64,000 nucleotides of DNA from Mesorhizobium sp. Pch-S (lineage in GTDB: Bacteria; Pseudomonadota; Alphaproteobacteria; Rhizobiales; Rhizobiaceae). The translations under genes were made by a program, and so were the position numbers. The stretch lies in assembly GCF_004136315.1 (NCBI RefSeq), contig NZ_CP029562.1, positions 2,108,001-2,172,000 of the forward strand. The letters run 5' to 3'. The stretch's first letter is position 1. Every line of letters starts with the position of its first letter. The notes below the pieces were generated by a model. It had not been told where the DNA came from, did not search any database, and saw only the letters and a list, made by a program, of their open reading frames with translations. Of the stretch, positions 1 to 8,788 are shown piece after piece.

Positions 1-525
1 CTCGCGAATCCTGTCGATCATCGACGGCATCAGTCCTTCGGTCGGCTCATCCAGAAGCAGTACCTGCGGCTCCAGGCAAAGCGCACGCGCCATGGCCAGC
101 ATCTGCTGCTCACCGCCCGAGAGCGTGCCGGACCGCTGTTTCAGCCGTTCGCGCAGGCGTGGAAACAGCTCCAGCACCGCTTCGCGCGTGGCTGAACCCT
201 TGCCGCGCGCCATCAGGCCGATCTCGATGTTTTCGGCGACCGTCATCTCGGCGAACAGCCGGCGGCCCTGCGGCACATAGGCAACGCCGGCTCTCGGCAC
301 CTCATGCGCTGCCAGCGTGGTCAGTTCGCGGCCTTCCAGGTCGATCGAACCGGCGGCGGCCGGCACCAGCCCCATGATCGCCTTCAGCGTCGTCGTCTTG
401 CCAGCGCCGTTGCGGCCGAACAGGCACAGGATCTCGCCTTTGGTCAGCACGAGGTCCAGCCCATGCAGGACCTGCACCTCGCCATAGAAACAATCGAGGC
501 CCTTGATGGTGAGCAGCTTAGCCAT
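1..525 (-). CDS. livF: Branched-chain amino acid-type ABC transporter ATP-binding protein LivF (3' end outside window)
   Basis: One of the two cytoplasmic ATPases of a HAAT-family importer. The 175 visible codons start MAKLLTIKGLDCFYG and hold Walker A GRNGAGKTT, the Q-loop region YVPQGRRLF, the signature LSGGEQQ and Walker B VLLLDEP, so the ATPase core is complete and only the C-terminal part runs off the window at position 1. The ATG at 525 lies upstream of the livG stop, giving an 8-base overlap that suggests coupled translation. It is the last gene seen of the minus-strand run binding protein-livH-livM-livG-livF. Family is certain; the substrate (branched-chain amino acids, amides or urea) cannot be told from sequence alone. 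Confidence 0.93.
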   Translation of the reverse strand, partial: MAKLLTIKGLDCFYGEVQVLHGLDLVLTKGEILCLFGRNGAGKTTTLKAIMGLVPAAAGSIDLEGRELTTLAAHEVPRAGVAYVPQGRRLFAEMTVAENIEIGLMARGKGSATREAVLELFPRLRERLKQRSGTLSGGEQQMLAMARALCLEPQVLLLDEPTEGLMPSMIDRIRE

Positions 526-1249
526 GCGCTGCTCCGAGATAGGCTTGCTGCACCTGGACGTTGGCACGGATTTCGGCCGGATCACCCTCGGCGATGATCC
601 TGCCGGCGTCGAAGACGGTGATGCGGTGGGCAAGCTGCATCACCACCGGCATGTTGTGTTCGATGATCAGCACCGTGGCGTCGCGTGCGATCTCACGGAT
701 CAGGCTGACGAAGCTTTCGATCTCGCCATCGGAGAGCCCTTGCGTCGGCTCGTCCAGGATCAGCAGGCGCGGCTGCAGTGCCAGGCCCATGGCCACTTCC
801 AGCAGGCGCTGATGACCGTAGGCGAGCTGCCCGGCCAGCGTTCCTGCACGATCCGCCAGCCCCACCTGCTCCAGCGCTTTCATGGCGCCGGTGCGTACCG
901 CGCCCCTCGAGCGCCCGTCGGTCAACGTGCGCTGCACCGAAAGCGCTACATTGTCGTAGACGGAAAGATTGGCGAAGACGCTGGTGACCTGGAACGTGTA
1001 GGCGATGCCCAGCCGCACGCGACGATACGCCGGCAGGGCAGAAATATCGGTTCCGGCGAAATCGATGCTGCCCGACGACGGCAGGATGCGGCCGCAGATC
1101 AGGCTGACAAAGGTGGTCTTGCCGGCACCGTTCGGGCCGATGATGGCGCGGATCTCTCCCGGCATCAGGCTGAAATCGGCCTTGTCCACGGCGCGCAGTC
1201 CGCCGAAGTCGCGCGACAGGCCGCGGGTGGTCAGCAACGGCCGGGTCAT
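518..1249 (-). CDS. livG: Branched-chain amino acid-type ABC transporter ATP-binding protein LivG
   Basis: Second ATPase of the importer, 243 residues. Walker A is GPNGAGKTT and the typical LivG segment GIAYTFQVTSVFANLSVYDN follows. The signature is changed to LAGQLAYGHQRLLE, which is usual for LivG, and Walker B reads LLILDEPTQGL. I chose ATG 1249 (MTRPLLTTRG), because its ATG overlaps the livM TGA in a 4-base ATGA; a GTG three codons upstream (1258) is possible. It sits between livM and livF in one transcription unit. LivG and LivF probably form the heterodimeric motor for LivH/LivM. Confidence 0.93.
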   Translation of the reverse strand: MTRPLLTTRGLSRDFGGLRAVDKADFSLMPGEIRAIIGPNGAGKTTFVSLICGRILPSSGSIDFAGTDISALPAYRRVRLGIAYTFQVTSVFANLSVYDNVALSVQRTLTDGRSRGAVRTGAMKALEQVGLADRAGTLAGQLAYGHQRLLEVAMGLALQPRLLILDEPTQGLSDGEIESFVSLIREIARDATVLIIEHNMPVVMQLAHRITVFDAGRIIAEGDPAEIRANVQVQQAYLGAAHG

Positions 1250-2208
1250 GGCAGCCACCCTGTCCAGCGACGGCGGACGGCACCCAGAATGCCTTTCGGC
1301 GCGAACAGGACCAGAAGGACGAGTGCCGTGCCGACGATCAACAGCCAGGCCGAGGTGTAGCTACTGGCGATGTCGGTCACGTAGTAGATGAACACCGTGC
1401 CGACCAAAGGCCCAAGCGTGGTGGCGGCGCCACCTGCCAGCACCCACAGCAGCGGCAGGATGGAATACTGCACCGAGGCGAAGTTGGAGCCGACATACCC
1501 GAACAGCAAGGCGTATGCAGCGCCGGCAGCGGCGCAGAAAATGCCTGACAGCACGACCGCAGCCAGCTTGTTGGCGAAGGTGTCGTAGCCGAGCATGCGC
1601 GTGCGCTCCTCGTTCTCGCGGATTGCCACCAGGACGCGGCCGAAGCGCGAGCGGACGATGGCGAGCGTGGCGAACAGCACGACGGCAAACAGCAGCAGTG
1701 CTGCGAGATAGCGCACGACCGGGGACGTGAGATCGAGGCTGGCACCGCCGATCGTCAGGATGCGGCTTGCCTGTTGCAGCACCAGCCCCTGATCCCCGCC
1801 GGTCCATTGGTTGAAATAGACGATGGTCAGCACAAAGGCCTGCGCGAACATCATGGTGACGATCATGAACGCCACGCCGGAGGTGCGGAGCGCCAGGACA
1901 CCCACCACCAGCGCCAGAACGGCTCCACAGCCGAGGCCGGTGACGAAAGCCGAGAGGACGCCAAGGCCGAGATAGGTTATCGCCAGTCCGCTGCCGTAAA
2001 GCCCGGCGGCAAAGAACATGGCGTGGCCGAGGCTGAGCAGCCCGGCATAACCGAACAGAAGATTGTAGCCCATGGCGAAGGTTGCCAGCACCAGGATGCG
2101 TGCGAACAGGCCATGGTGATAGTCGGGCAGCAGGAAGTTCAATGCGAACAGCACCGCCACCACGGCCACGTGCAATCCATAGATCCTTGCCGTTGACGCT
2201 TCCGTCAT
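1246..2208 (-). CDS. livM: Branched-chain amino acid-type ABC transporter permease LivM
   Basis: Inner-membrane permease of 320 residues with about ten hydrophobic segments and the LivM-type segment FAMGYNLLFGYAGLLSLGHA near residues 40-60. The conserved loop around VAIRENEERTRMLGYDTFANKL is the contact region for the ATPase in this family. It starts at ATG 2208, overlapping the livH TGA by 4 bases, and its own stop overlaps livG by 4 bases. This tight packing implies one polycistronic message. It pairs with LivH to form the channel. No unusual features. Confidence 0.93.
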   Translation of the reverse strand: MTEASTARIYGLHVAVVAVLFALNFLLPDYHHGLFARILVLATFAMGYNLLFGYAGLLSLGHAMFFAAGLYGSGLAITYLGLGVLSAFVTGLGCGAVLALVVGVLALRTSGVAFMIVTMMFAQAFVLTIVYFNQWTGGDQGLVLQQASRILTIGGASLDLTSPVVRYLAALLLFAVVLFATLAIVRSRFGRVLVAIRENEERTRMLGYDTFANKLAAVVLSGIFCAAAGAAYALLFGYVGSNFASVQYSILPLLWVLAGGAATTLGPLVGTVFIYYVTDIASSYTSAWLLIVGTALVLLVLFAPKGILGAVRRRWTGWLP

Positions 2209-3086
2209 CGGGCCGCCGTTCCGAACAGGCCTTGCGGTCGGAAAACCAGCACCATCGCAACCACCAGCGTCGCGATGAGCTTGGCCAGCGTCGGCGAGAA
2301 GAACATCGAGACGATGCCGTCAGACAAGCCGATCAGCAGTGCCGCCACCACGGTGCCGCGCAGCGAGCCAAGGCCGCCGATGATGACGACGATGAACGAC
2401 AGCAGCAGCGGATCCTGTCCCATCAGGTAGTGCGCCTGGCTGATCGGCACGATCAGCACCGCGGCGAATGCCGCCAGCATGGCTCCAAGCGCAAAGACGC
2501 CGGCATAGACCCGCTCCACCGGAATGGCGAAGGCCTGCGCCATCTCGCGGTCATATTGCGTGGCGCGCATGACAAGGCCGACCTTCGTACGCGTCAGCAC
2601 CAGCCATGTCGCGATGAGCAGCAGGCCGGATGCGGCGATGATCGAAAGCTTGTAGCCGGAATAGCCGAACCAGGGCAGCAGCACGCGATAGCTGAAAGGC
2701 GGCGTCACCGGCCGCGCCTCTGGGCCATAGAAGCTCAGCGCCAGTTGCTGGATGATGTAGAGCAGACCGATGGTGGCGACGATTGTGGCTTCCGGATCAT
2801 AATTGAGCCGGCGCAGCACCAGCCGTTCGGAAAGCAGGGCTATCGCACCGACCACCAGCGGTGCCACGATAAGCGCCGCCACGAAGCCGATGGCCGGATG
2901 AGCGCCGAGTGCCGTCGCCACCGCCCAGGCAAGCACCGCGCCCAGCATGAAGAATTCGCCATGGGCGACGTTGACGATGCGCATCACGCCGAACACCAGC
3001 GACAGGCCGAGCGCGGTCAGCGCCAGCACGGCCGCGGTAACCAGCCCTTCCAGGGTAGCCAGCAGAAGATGCGGTCCGAAAGCCAT
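2205..3086 (-). CDS. livH: Branched-chain amino acid-type ABC transporter permease LivH
   Basis: Inner-membrane permease of 293 residues with eight or more hydrophobic spans. Family hallmarks are GLSLVFGVMRIVNVAHGEFFMLGA near the N terminus (cited in part) and FIVVIIGGLGSLRGTVVAALLIG near residue 230. ATG 3086 lies 29 bases after the binding-protein gene, consistent with the same operon. With LivM it makes the membrane pore. The C terminus LVFRPQGLFG is typical for LivH. I see nothing unusual in it. Confidence 0.93.
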   Translation of the reverse strand: MAFGPHLLLATLEGLVTAAVLALTALGLSLVFGVMRIVNVAHGEFFMLGAVLAWAVATALGAHPAIGFVAALIVAPLVVGAIALLSERLVLRRLNYDPEATIVATIGLLYIIQQLALSFYGPEARPVTPPFSYRVLLPWFGYSGYKLSIIAASGLLLIATWLVLTRTKVGLVMRATQYDREMAQAFAIPVERVYAGVFALGAMLAAFAAVLIVPISQAHYLMGQDPLLLSFIVVIIGGLGSLRGTVVAALLIGLSDGIVSMFFSPTLAKLIATLVVAMVLVFRPQGLFGTAAR

Positions 3087-3115
3087 TCAGGTCCCGGCCT
3101 TCGACGACAGGATCA

Positions 3116-4414
3116 TCACAGGGACTGCTTGGTGTAGTCGGCCTCCGGCTCGTACATGCCGTCTTCGATCGCCGTCTTGTGCACGACCTTGAGCTTGCCG
3201 CCCTCCAGCTTGGAGATGTTCTGGTGGCCGAAGCACTGGTGGATCTTGCCGTTGAAGAGTTTCTTGCCTTGCGGATGCTCCGGCCCTTCGGCGAATTCGG
3301 TCATTGCCTCGGTCGCCTCGACCAGCTTGGCACGATCTTCCGGCCCCTTGTAGCCGGCATCCTCCATCGCCTTCTTGATGACGTAAAGCGTTTCCCAGCA
3401 GCCGAACATATGGGCGGCGGTGGAAACGTCCTTGGCGTCGGCAGCGGAGGCACCATTGTCGTCGATGCCGACGGCGGCGCGATAGGCCTTCTGCGCGTCG
3501 GTGTCGTCGGCCTGGGCATAACGCGGCGAACCTTCCCAGAAATGGCTGCCATCGAGATATTCGAGGCCGGGGCTGTTGATGTCGACCGCCTCCAGCGAGT
3601 CGATGAAGCCGAACAGCTTCGGCCCGGTCGAACCGTAGAAGTCACCCAGTTCCTTGACGAAGGTCAGCACCGCCGGCCCGACCATGACGTGGTAGATGGC
3701 ATCGGTATCGGACGGTATCTGCGGGAAGTACTTGGTGAAAGAGGATTCCGTCGGCGGGATGGCGATCTTTGCCACGACCTCCGCGCCGGCTTTCTGCAGG
3801 GCGGGCGGCAGGTAGTCGCGATGGTCGTAGCCGAAAGCATAGTCGGGGAAGATCATGGTGATCTTCTTGCCCGCGTTGGCGGCGATCCATGGTGCCACCG
3901 ACGTCACCTGTGCACGCACGTCGGTGATGCCCGGCTGGAACACGTAGCGGTTCAGCTTGCCGGACGCGACGTGATAGCCTTCCGACACGACATAGTATGG
4001 AATCTTCAGTTCGCCAGCGGCCGGCGCAGAGCCGACGACGACATTCGAGAACAGGGTGCCGTAGACGATGTCGACCTTGTGCTGGTTGGCAAGCTTGGCC
4101 ACCACTTCGGCACCGCGGGCGGCATCGGTGCCGTCATCCTCGATGACCACTTCGATCGGGCGGCCGTTGATGCCGCCGGCGGCGTTGATCGCCTTCACGG
4201 CCGCAGCCGTGGTTCTTTCGTACCAGCGGCCATAGGCGGCGCCGATGCCGGTGCGATGCGCCTGGAAGCCGATCTTGATCGGGGCAGAGCTCTGCGCCTG
4301 CGCATAACGCACGAAACCAGGCGCGGCAGCCAGGCCGGCGCCGGCTGCCAGTCCTTTCAGGACCGTACGGCGGGATGCCTTGCCCTTGGTCAGGTCGAAG
4401 AAGCGGCCAGTCAT
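3116..4414 (-). CDS. Periplasmic substrate-binding protein of a branched-chain amino acid-type ABC transporter
   Basis: Peripla_BP_6-type type I binding protein, 432 residues, first gene of the operon with livHMGF. I chose ATG 4414 (MTGRFFDLTKGKASRR) because a strong AGGGGG ribosome-binding site precedes it; an upstream ATG at 4429 would swallow that site. The N terminus carries a twin-arginine signal (SRRTVLKG, then a hydrophobic stretch, ending near RYAQAQ), so export is likely by Tat rather than Sec. The mature part has the family pattern KAINAAGGINGRPIEVVIEDDGTD and a mid-domain DYAFGYDHRDYLPP. Substrate unknown; amino acids, amides or short-chain compounds are all possible. Confidence 0.88.
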   Translation of the reverse strand: MTGRFFDLTKGKASRRTVLKGLAAGAGLAAAPGFVRYAQAQSSAPIKIGFQAHRTGIGAAYGRWYERTTAAAVKAINAAGGINGRPIEVVIEDDGTDAARGAEVVAKLANQHKVDIVYGTLFSNVVVGSAPAAGELKIPYYVVSEGYHVASGKLNRYVFQPGITDVRAQVTSVAPWIAANAGKKITMIFPDYAFGYDHRDYLPPALQKAGAEVVAKIAIPPTESSFTKYFPQIPSDTDAIYHVMVGPAVLTFVKELGDFYGSTGPKLFGFIDSLEAVDINSPGLEYLDGSHFWEGSPRYAQADDTDAQKAYRAAVGIDDNGASAADAKDVSTAAHMFGCWETLYVIKKAMEDAGYKGPEDRAKLVEATEAMTEFAEGPEHPQGKKLFNGKIHQCFGHQNISKLEGGKLKVVHKTAIEDGMYEPEADYTKQSL

Positions 4415-4528
4415 CGAATTCCCCCTCATGGCATTGACCCGCAGCCGACGGTCGACTGCATGAAATCGCGAGGCAAACCAAGCATCAAACCCCAGCCAAG
4501 GCAAGCGAGCATTGCCGGCAACAGGAGG

Positions 4529-5956
4529 TCATCCGGCAGTGGGCGTGGAGAGCAGCCAGAGACCGAAAAGCGTGTAGGCAACCATCAGCACGGTGAGCGG
4601 AACCTGCAGCAAGGCCGCCTGCGACGTTGCAGGCGCCAACCTGGATGCCGTGACATGGGCGACAAGCACGGCCAGGATGTGCCCGCCTACGATCAGGGCC
4701 GCCTGGATGTTCCACAGCCACCGGGCAGCGTCCGCACCAGCGGCGATGCCGGCGGTGACCGGCATATGCGCCGTTCCGAACAGGTTCCACCCTCGGGCGA
4801 AGGGGTCAGACAGGGCAACCAGCGCATACTGGCCGTTGACAAGAACATCGGTGAGGTAGTGCGCGATGTGATAGGCAAGCGCGATCGGCACAATCGACCA
4901 GACCAGCAGCCCTGCAAGCTGAACGAAAGAAAAGCGGTTCCGCGCCAGTCGGCGGCCGAGCAGGATCGCGACGGCAAACAGCAGCGCCAGCAACAGAAAC
5001 GTCGCGACGAGACCCGTGCTGCCCATGCCCATCATCGCGGTGCGGCCGGGCAGTTCGAGCGGGTTTATACCGTTCAGGCCGAGCCAGAAGAAGGTCCGCA
5101 TCAGCCCGTCGAACGAGACCGACGAAAGGGCAAGCAGCAGGAATGCGGCAGCGCTCAACGGCAGCGGCGACGCATCGAGCAATTTCGCACCCGGCCAGCA
5201 GAGCGACAACCTGCCGGCGGCGTCACGGTCAAGCAGCGAGAACCGCGCCAGCATGGAAAAGAAGACGCTCAGGAACTCGCCGCGGCTGCTCCAACGCTCA
5301 TAACCGAAGGCCAGCATCATGACGAAGCTGAGCAGCCAGTAACCACCGGCCGCGATCGCGAGTTTCGAGGGATCGTCCGGCGCGGGATAGATCAGTTCGA
5401 ACCAGGCGAAGCCGAGGAAAAACAGGAACGCCGGCCAATAACCGAGCCACGGTGGCATGCGCCTTCGTCCCCGGTTGGTGCCGGTCAGCCAGGCGAGAAG
5501 CCGGCAGGGTCCATACCATGGGTTCAGCCAGGACCACAGATTGCCCAACACCCCTTGCGCCAGGGTCATGCCGGTCCACAACAGCGTCCAGATCGTCAGC
5601 GGCAAAGGATTGGAAAGAGGATCGCGGCTGCCCCAGAACCCTGCCGCGATGAGCGCAGCAAAAACGGCGAAGGAAAGCAGGCTGGCCACGGCTCGTGCAG
5701 TGTCCGGAAACCGGAAAAGAGGCAAGCGCCCGCGCCAGAGACGGCCCAGCGCCTCAGGCGACACCAGGCTCAATACCAGGAAGGATGCCGCCACCGCAAA
5801 GGCGCCGCCGGCGAGGTAGTAGTTGGTCGGCAGAAGCAGGACGTGGCCGCGATCGGAAGCATGCGCCAATGCCTGCGCGGGGAGAAGCGGGATCGCACAG
5901 ACCGACGCAGCGAGCGGGGCCCACCGATTTTGTTGCTGACTCAACCGCTTGCTCAT
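4529..5956 (-). CDS. Polytopic membrane protein of unknown function with an export-type N terminus
   Basis: A 475-residue protein with a cleavable-looking N terminus (CAIPLLPAQALAHA) followed by about ten to twelve hydrophobic segments. It is rich in tryptophan and contains short polar loops such as WSWLNPWYGP, SRDPLSNPLPLT and AYHIAHYLTDVL. I recognise it only loosely: similar rhizobial and actinobacterial membrane proteins are sometimes named fenitrothion hydrolase FedB-like, but no catalytic motif is visible, so I assign no function. It lies between the liv transporter operon (114 bases away) and pncB (31 bases away) on the same strand and could be cotranscribed with pncB. Confidence 0.7.
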   Translation of the reverse strand: MSKRLSQQQNRWAPLAASVCAIPLLPAQALAHASDRGHVLLLPTNYYLAGGAFAVAASFLVLSLVSPEALGRLWRGRLPLFRFPDTARAVASLLSFAVFAALIAAGFWGSRDPLSNPLPLTIWTLLWTGMTLAQGVLGNLWSWLNPWYGPCRLLAWLTGTNRGRRRMPPWLGYWPAFLFFLGFAWFELIYPAPDDPSKLAIAAGGYWLLSFVMMLAFGYERWSSRGEFLSVFFSMLARFSLLDRDAAGRLSLCWPGAKLLDASPLPLSAAAFLLLALSSVSFDGLMRTFFWLGLNGINPLELPGRTAMMGMGSTGLVATFLLLALLFAVAILLGRRLARNRFSFVQLAGLLVWSIVPIALAYHIAHYLTDVLVNGQYALVALSDPFARGWNLFGTAHMPVTAGIAAGADAARWLWNIQAALIVGGHILAVLVAHVTASRLAPATSQAALLQVPLTVLMVAYTLFGLWLLSTPTAG

Positions 5957-5987
5957 CCGGAAAATGGCAAACCGGAACCCGCCTTGC

Positions 5988-7292
5988 CTAGACCTTTACG
6001 AGCTGGCGCACCCGCGCCTCCTCGCCGAAGATGCGGATATAGCGGTCGATCTCCTTTTGATCACCCGTTGCTTTCGCCGGGTTGTCGGACAGCTTCACCG
6101 CCGGGCGGCCATTGGCCTCGGTGACCTTGCACACCAGCGAGATGGCATTGAGCCGGTCGGTCGGCACCGGCGCGCAATCCTCGAAATCATTGGTGAGGTT
6201 GGTGCCCCAGCCAAAGGACATGCGCACCTTGCCCTCGAAATGGCGATAGGTCTCGATGATGGTGTCGACGTCGAGCCCATCGGAGAAGATCAGCAGTTTC
6301 TGGCGCGGATCCCGACCACGCTCGCGCCACCACGAGATGATGCGTTCGCCGCCTTCGATCGGCGGGGCGCTGTCGGGGCGGAAGCCGGTCCAGTCGGCAA
6401 CCCAGTCGGGCGCGTCGCGCAGGAAAGCGGCGGTGCCGAAGGCGTCAGGCAGCACGATCAGCAGATTGCCGCCATAGTAGCGCTGCCAGTCCTGCAGGAC
6501 CTTGTAGGGGGCCTGGCGCAGTTCGGCCTCGGAATTGGCAAGCGCTGCAAGCACCATCGGCAGTTCGTGCGCGTTGGTGCCGAGCGCTTCGAGATCATTG
6601 TCCATCGCCAGCAGCACGTTCGAAGTTCCGGTAAAGGCCTCGCCGATGCCTTCCTTCAGCGCCTCCACGCACCAGCGCTGCCACAGGAACGAGTGGCGCC
6701 GGCGCGTGCCGAAGTCGGAGATGCGGATGCCGGGGAGTTGCTTGAGACGCTCGGTCTTGGCCCACATCTTGGCCTTGGCGCGCGCATAAAGCACGTCGAG
6801 TGAAAACGGACCGAACGCCTTCATCGCCGAGCGCGAGCGCAATTCGTTGATGATGGCGAGCGCCGGGATTTCCCACAGCGTGGTGTACATCCAGGGGCCG
6901 GAGAAGGAGAGTTCGAACTGGCCGTCGCGCCTGGTCAGTTCATATTCGGGCAACCGGAAATTCTCCAGCCAGGCAAGGAACTCCGGCTCGAAGATCTGCT
7001 TGCGGCCATAGAAATTGTTACCGCCCAGCCAGATCATCTCCTTCTTGGTGAAGCGCAGGGTCCTGGCGTGGTCGAGCTGGTCGCGCAGTTCGCCGATATC
7101 GATCTCGTCGGCGAGCCGTACCTTGGTCTTGCGGTTGATGAGCGAGAAGGTGGCGTCGACCTTGGGGTACATGCCCCAGATCATCTGCAGCATCAGCAGC
7201 TTGTAGAAATCGGTGTCGAGCAGCGACCGCACGATGGGGTCGAGCTTCCAGGTATGGTTGTAGACGCGCCGCGCAATGTCAGTCTTGGCCAT
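5988..7292 (-). CDS. pncB: Nicotinate phosphoribosyltransferase
   Basis: Makes nicotinate mononucleotide from nicotinate, PRPP and ATP in the NAD salvage (Preiss-Handler) pathway in the cytoplasm. The 434-residue length is normal for bacterial PncB. Visible landmarks are [16 protein letters not shown] near the N terminus, the [15 protein letters not shown] segment that holds the phosphorylated histidine region, and the phosphate-binding region [10 protein letters not shown] followed by [11 protein letters not shown]. It starts at ATG 7292. A structured repeat and nothing else lies between it and the next gene upstream on the other side (276 bases). Confidence 0.95.
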   Translation of the reverse strand: MAKTDIARRVYNHTWKLDPIVRSLLDTDFYKLLMLQMIWGMYPKVDATFSLINRKTKVRLADEIDIGELRDQLDHARTLRFTKKEMIWLGGNNFYGRKQIFEPEFLAWLENFRLPEYELTRRDGQFELSFSGPWMYTTLWEIPALAIINELRSRSAMKAFGPFSLDVLYARAKAKMWAKTERLKQLPGIRISDFGTRRRHSFLWQRWCVEALKEGIGEAFTGTSNVLLAMDNDLEALGTNAHELPMVLAALANSEAELRQAPYKVLQDWQRYYGGNLLIVLPDAFGTAAFLRDAPDWVADWTGFRPDSAPPIEGGERIISWWRERGRDPRQKLLIFSDGLDVDTIIETYRHFEGKVRMSFGWGTNLTNDFEDCAPVPTDRLNAISLVCKVTEANGRPAVKLSDNPAKATGDQKEIDRYIRIFGEEARVRQLVKV

Positions 7293-7440
7293 GTCCGAAA
7301 CCCGCTTCCACCCGATCCGTTACCGGATAGGCCTCTTAGCATCGAAATGATTAACGCGCTTCCCGCATCGCGACCGCGAGGCAGGAAGACATGAACATGG
7401 GGGCATTGCCGGCGCTTGTCGAGCCGGTCCTATAAGAGAG

Positions 7441-7520
7441 GTCCTGGCTGTTGAAACATCCAGGACGCCTCAATCGCCGGCGTGGCCCGTCCGGGCCGCT
7501 TGGCTTTCGCGCCAACGGGC
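7441..7520 (+). repeat. Three-hairpin dispersed repeat, copy 1 (inverted relative to copy 2 at 38983-39067)
   Basis: About 80 bases closely similar to the reverse complement of 38983-39067. Three consecutive stem-loops are visible: GTCCTGG/CCAGGAC (7441-7447 with 7460-7466), GGCCCG/CGGGCC (7484-7489 with 7492-7497) and GCGCC/GGCGC around AACG near 7509-7522. Base changes between copies keep pairing in the first two stems. It lies in the 276-base gap between pncB and the convergent-side LysR gene. No protein is encoded. Confidence 0.75.
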
Positions 7521-7539
7521 GCGGCGCGCGGTCGCGCGC

Positions 7540-7568
7540 TCCAACGGTCAGTCAAACTGATCGTTGGA
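7540..7568 (-). terminator. Hairpin immediately after the LysR stop codon
   Basis: TCCAACG and CGTTGGA form a stem that continues inward (GTCA/TGAT) around a TCAAA loop and abuts the LysR TAA at 7571-7569. It could act as a transcription terminator or mRNA 3' stabiliser, but no run of T follows it on the minus strand, so termination is uncertain. Confidence 0.4.
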
Positions 7569-8540
7569 TTACTCTTCGGATTTTGCCACCAGTTGCAGCA
7601 TGGGTCGCTTGCGACGGGTCGACAGTCTGGTCGCAACCGGCTCGGCGCGACCGTCAGCTTCAGCTTTTTCAGCGAACAGCCAGTCGACGAAGAGCTGCAC
7701 GATGGGCGTGGAGCGCATTTCGTTGCGGCAGATGACATAAAAATCGTCGACCGCCGGCACCGAGAGGCCGAACGGCACGATCAGCTGGCCCATCGCCAGC
7801 AGGCGGCTGGCGGTCATCGTGTCGCCAAGCGCCACGCCATGGCCATGGAGTGCCGCCTCGATCGACAGGCGGGCATCGTTGAACTGATGGCGCCGGCAGA
7901 CCCGCTCGAGATCGAGCGCATCCGCGGCGGCAAGCCAGGTGTGCCACTCGCGTCCATCGTCGCCATGCAGCAGGACGTGGTCGGCAAGGTCGCGGATCGA
8001 GCGGATCGGCCGGTTGTTGGCAAGCGTCGGGCTGATGACCGGAAACAACTCCAGCCCTGACCATTTGCGGATCCAGCAATCGCTCCAGCTGCCGTCGCCA
8101 TAATGCACGCAGACATCGATGTCGGGCTGGCGGATATCACGCGCATCGTTGGAGGCGAGAAGTTTGAGCCGGATGTCGGGATAGCGCGCGGTGAACGAGC
8201 CGAGGCGCGGGATCAGCCACAGCGACAGAAGCGCCGGCACGCAGGATACGACCAGCGCGCCGCTGCTGGCGGGACGGGTCAACCGTGCGGCGGCAGCGGC
8301 GATGCCCTCGAAGGCACCGGATACTGCCGGCAATAGCTCGGCACCGTGCGGCGTGAGTTTGAGACGCGAACCAATCCGCTCGAACAGCTTGACCCCGAGC
8401 GACTGCTCCAGTGCCTTGATCTGGTGGCTGACCGCACCGTGGGTGACATGAAGTTCAGCGGCGGCCTTGGAAAGCGAGCCATGACGGGCGGTCGCTTCGA
8501 AGGCCCGCAAGGGATTCAAGGGGGGAAGGCGACGGGTCAT
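7569..8540 (-). CDS. LysR-family transcriptional regulator (GcvA-like), likely regulator of the polyamine locus
   Basis: 323 residues. The N-terminal winged helix-turn-helix reads LNPLRAFEATARHGSLSKAA then LHVTHGAVSHQIKALEQSLG, typical of the GcvA/AmpR branch. The effector domain spans about residues 95-300 and has an unusually basic C-terminal tail (TRLSTRRKRPM). It is transcribed divergently from the agmatinase gene with 248 bases between the starts, so it probably controls that operon; this is inferred from position. The effector, perhaps agmatine or a related guanidino compound, is unknown. Confidence 0.85.
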   Translation of the reverse strand: MTRRLPPLNPLRAFEATARHGSLSKAAAELHVTHGAVSHQIKALEQSLGVKLFERIGSRLKLTPHGAELLPAVSGAFEGIAAAAARLTRPASSGALVVSCVPALLSLWLIPRLGSFTARYPDIRLKLLASNDARDIRQPDIDVCVHYGDGSWSDCWIRKWSGLELFPVISPTLANNRPIRSIRDLADHVLLHGDDGREWHTWLAAADALDLERVCRRHQFNDARLSIEAALHGHGVALGDTMTASRLLAMGQLIVPFGLSVPAVDDFYVICRNEMRSTPIVQLFVDWLFAEKAEADGRAEPVATRLSTRRKRPMLQLVAKSEE

Positions 8541-8729
8541 AAGCCGATGTCAAGGCACAGTGTGAGATTTCCTAACAGCCAGCGCTATAACAATATCAAT
8601 TGATTTTCCATCCGCAGCCTCCGACAATCCGCGGCAATCAATCATAAAAACACGGTATCGCAGGCAGCCGGAACTGGTTCATGCCCCGCATCGGAGGCAC
8701 AGCGGCTCGCCAGTTTGATATGGCACATC

Positions 8730-8767
8730 ATCCTTTCCGAAAATCGATCCCGATTTTCGGGGTCATG
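8730..8767. repeat. Family B palindromic intergenic repeat (CCGAAAATCG stem)
   Basis: Perfect 10-base arms CCGAAAATCG (8737-8746) and CGATTTTCGG (8751-8760) within a 38-base unit. Its flanks match the reverse complement of 58763-58802 almost base for base. It sits in the leader of the agmatinase gene, just upstream of its ribosome-binding site at 8771-8780, so the hairpin would be in the 5' untranslated mRNA. Confidence 0.75.
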
Positions 8768-8788
8768 TGCAGCAGGAGGAGTTGCAGG

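Noticed and set aside
3179..6124. Open reading frame of 981 codons on the plus strand
   Set aside because: It lies antisense to the binding-protein and membrane-protein genes and its translation is low-complexity, rich in Arg/Gly/Gln. It is a by-product of high GC third-position bias.
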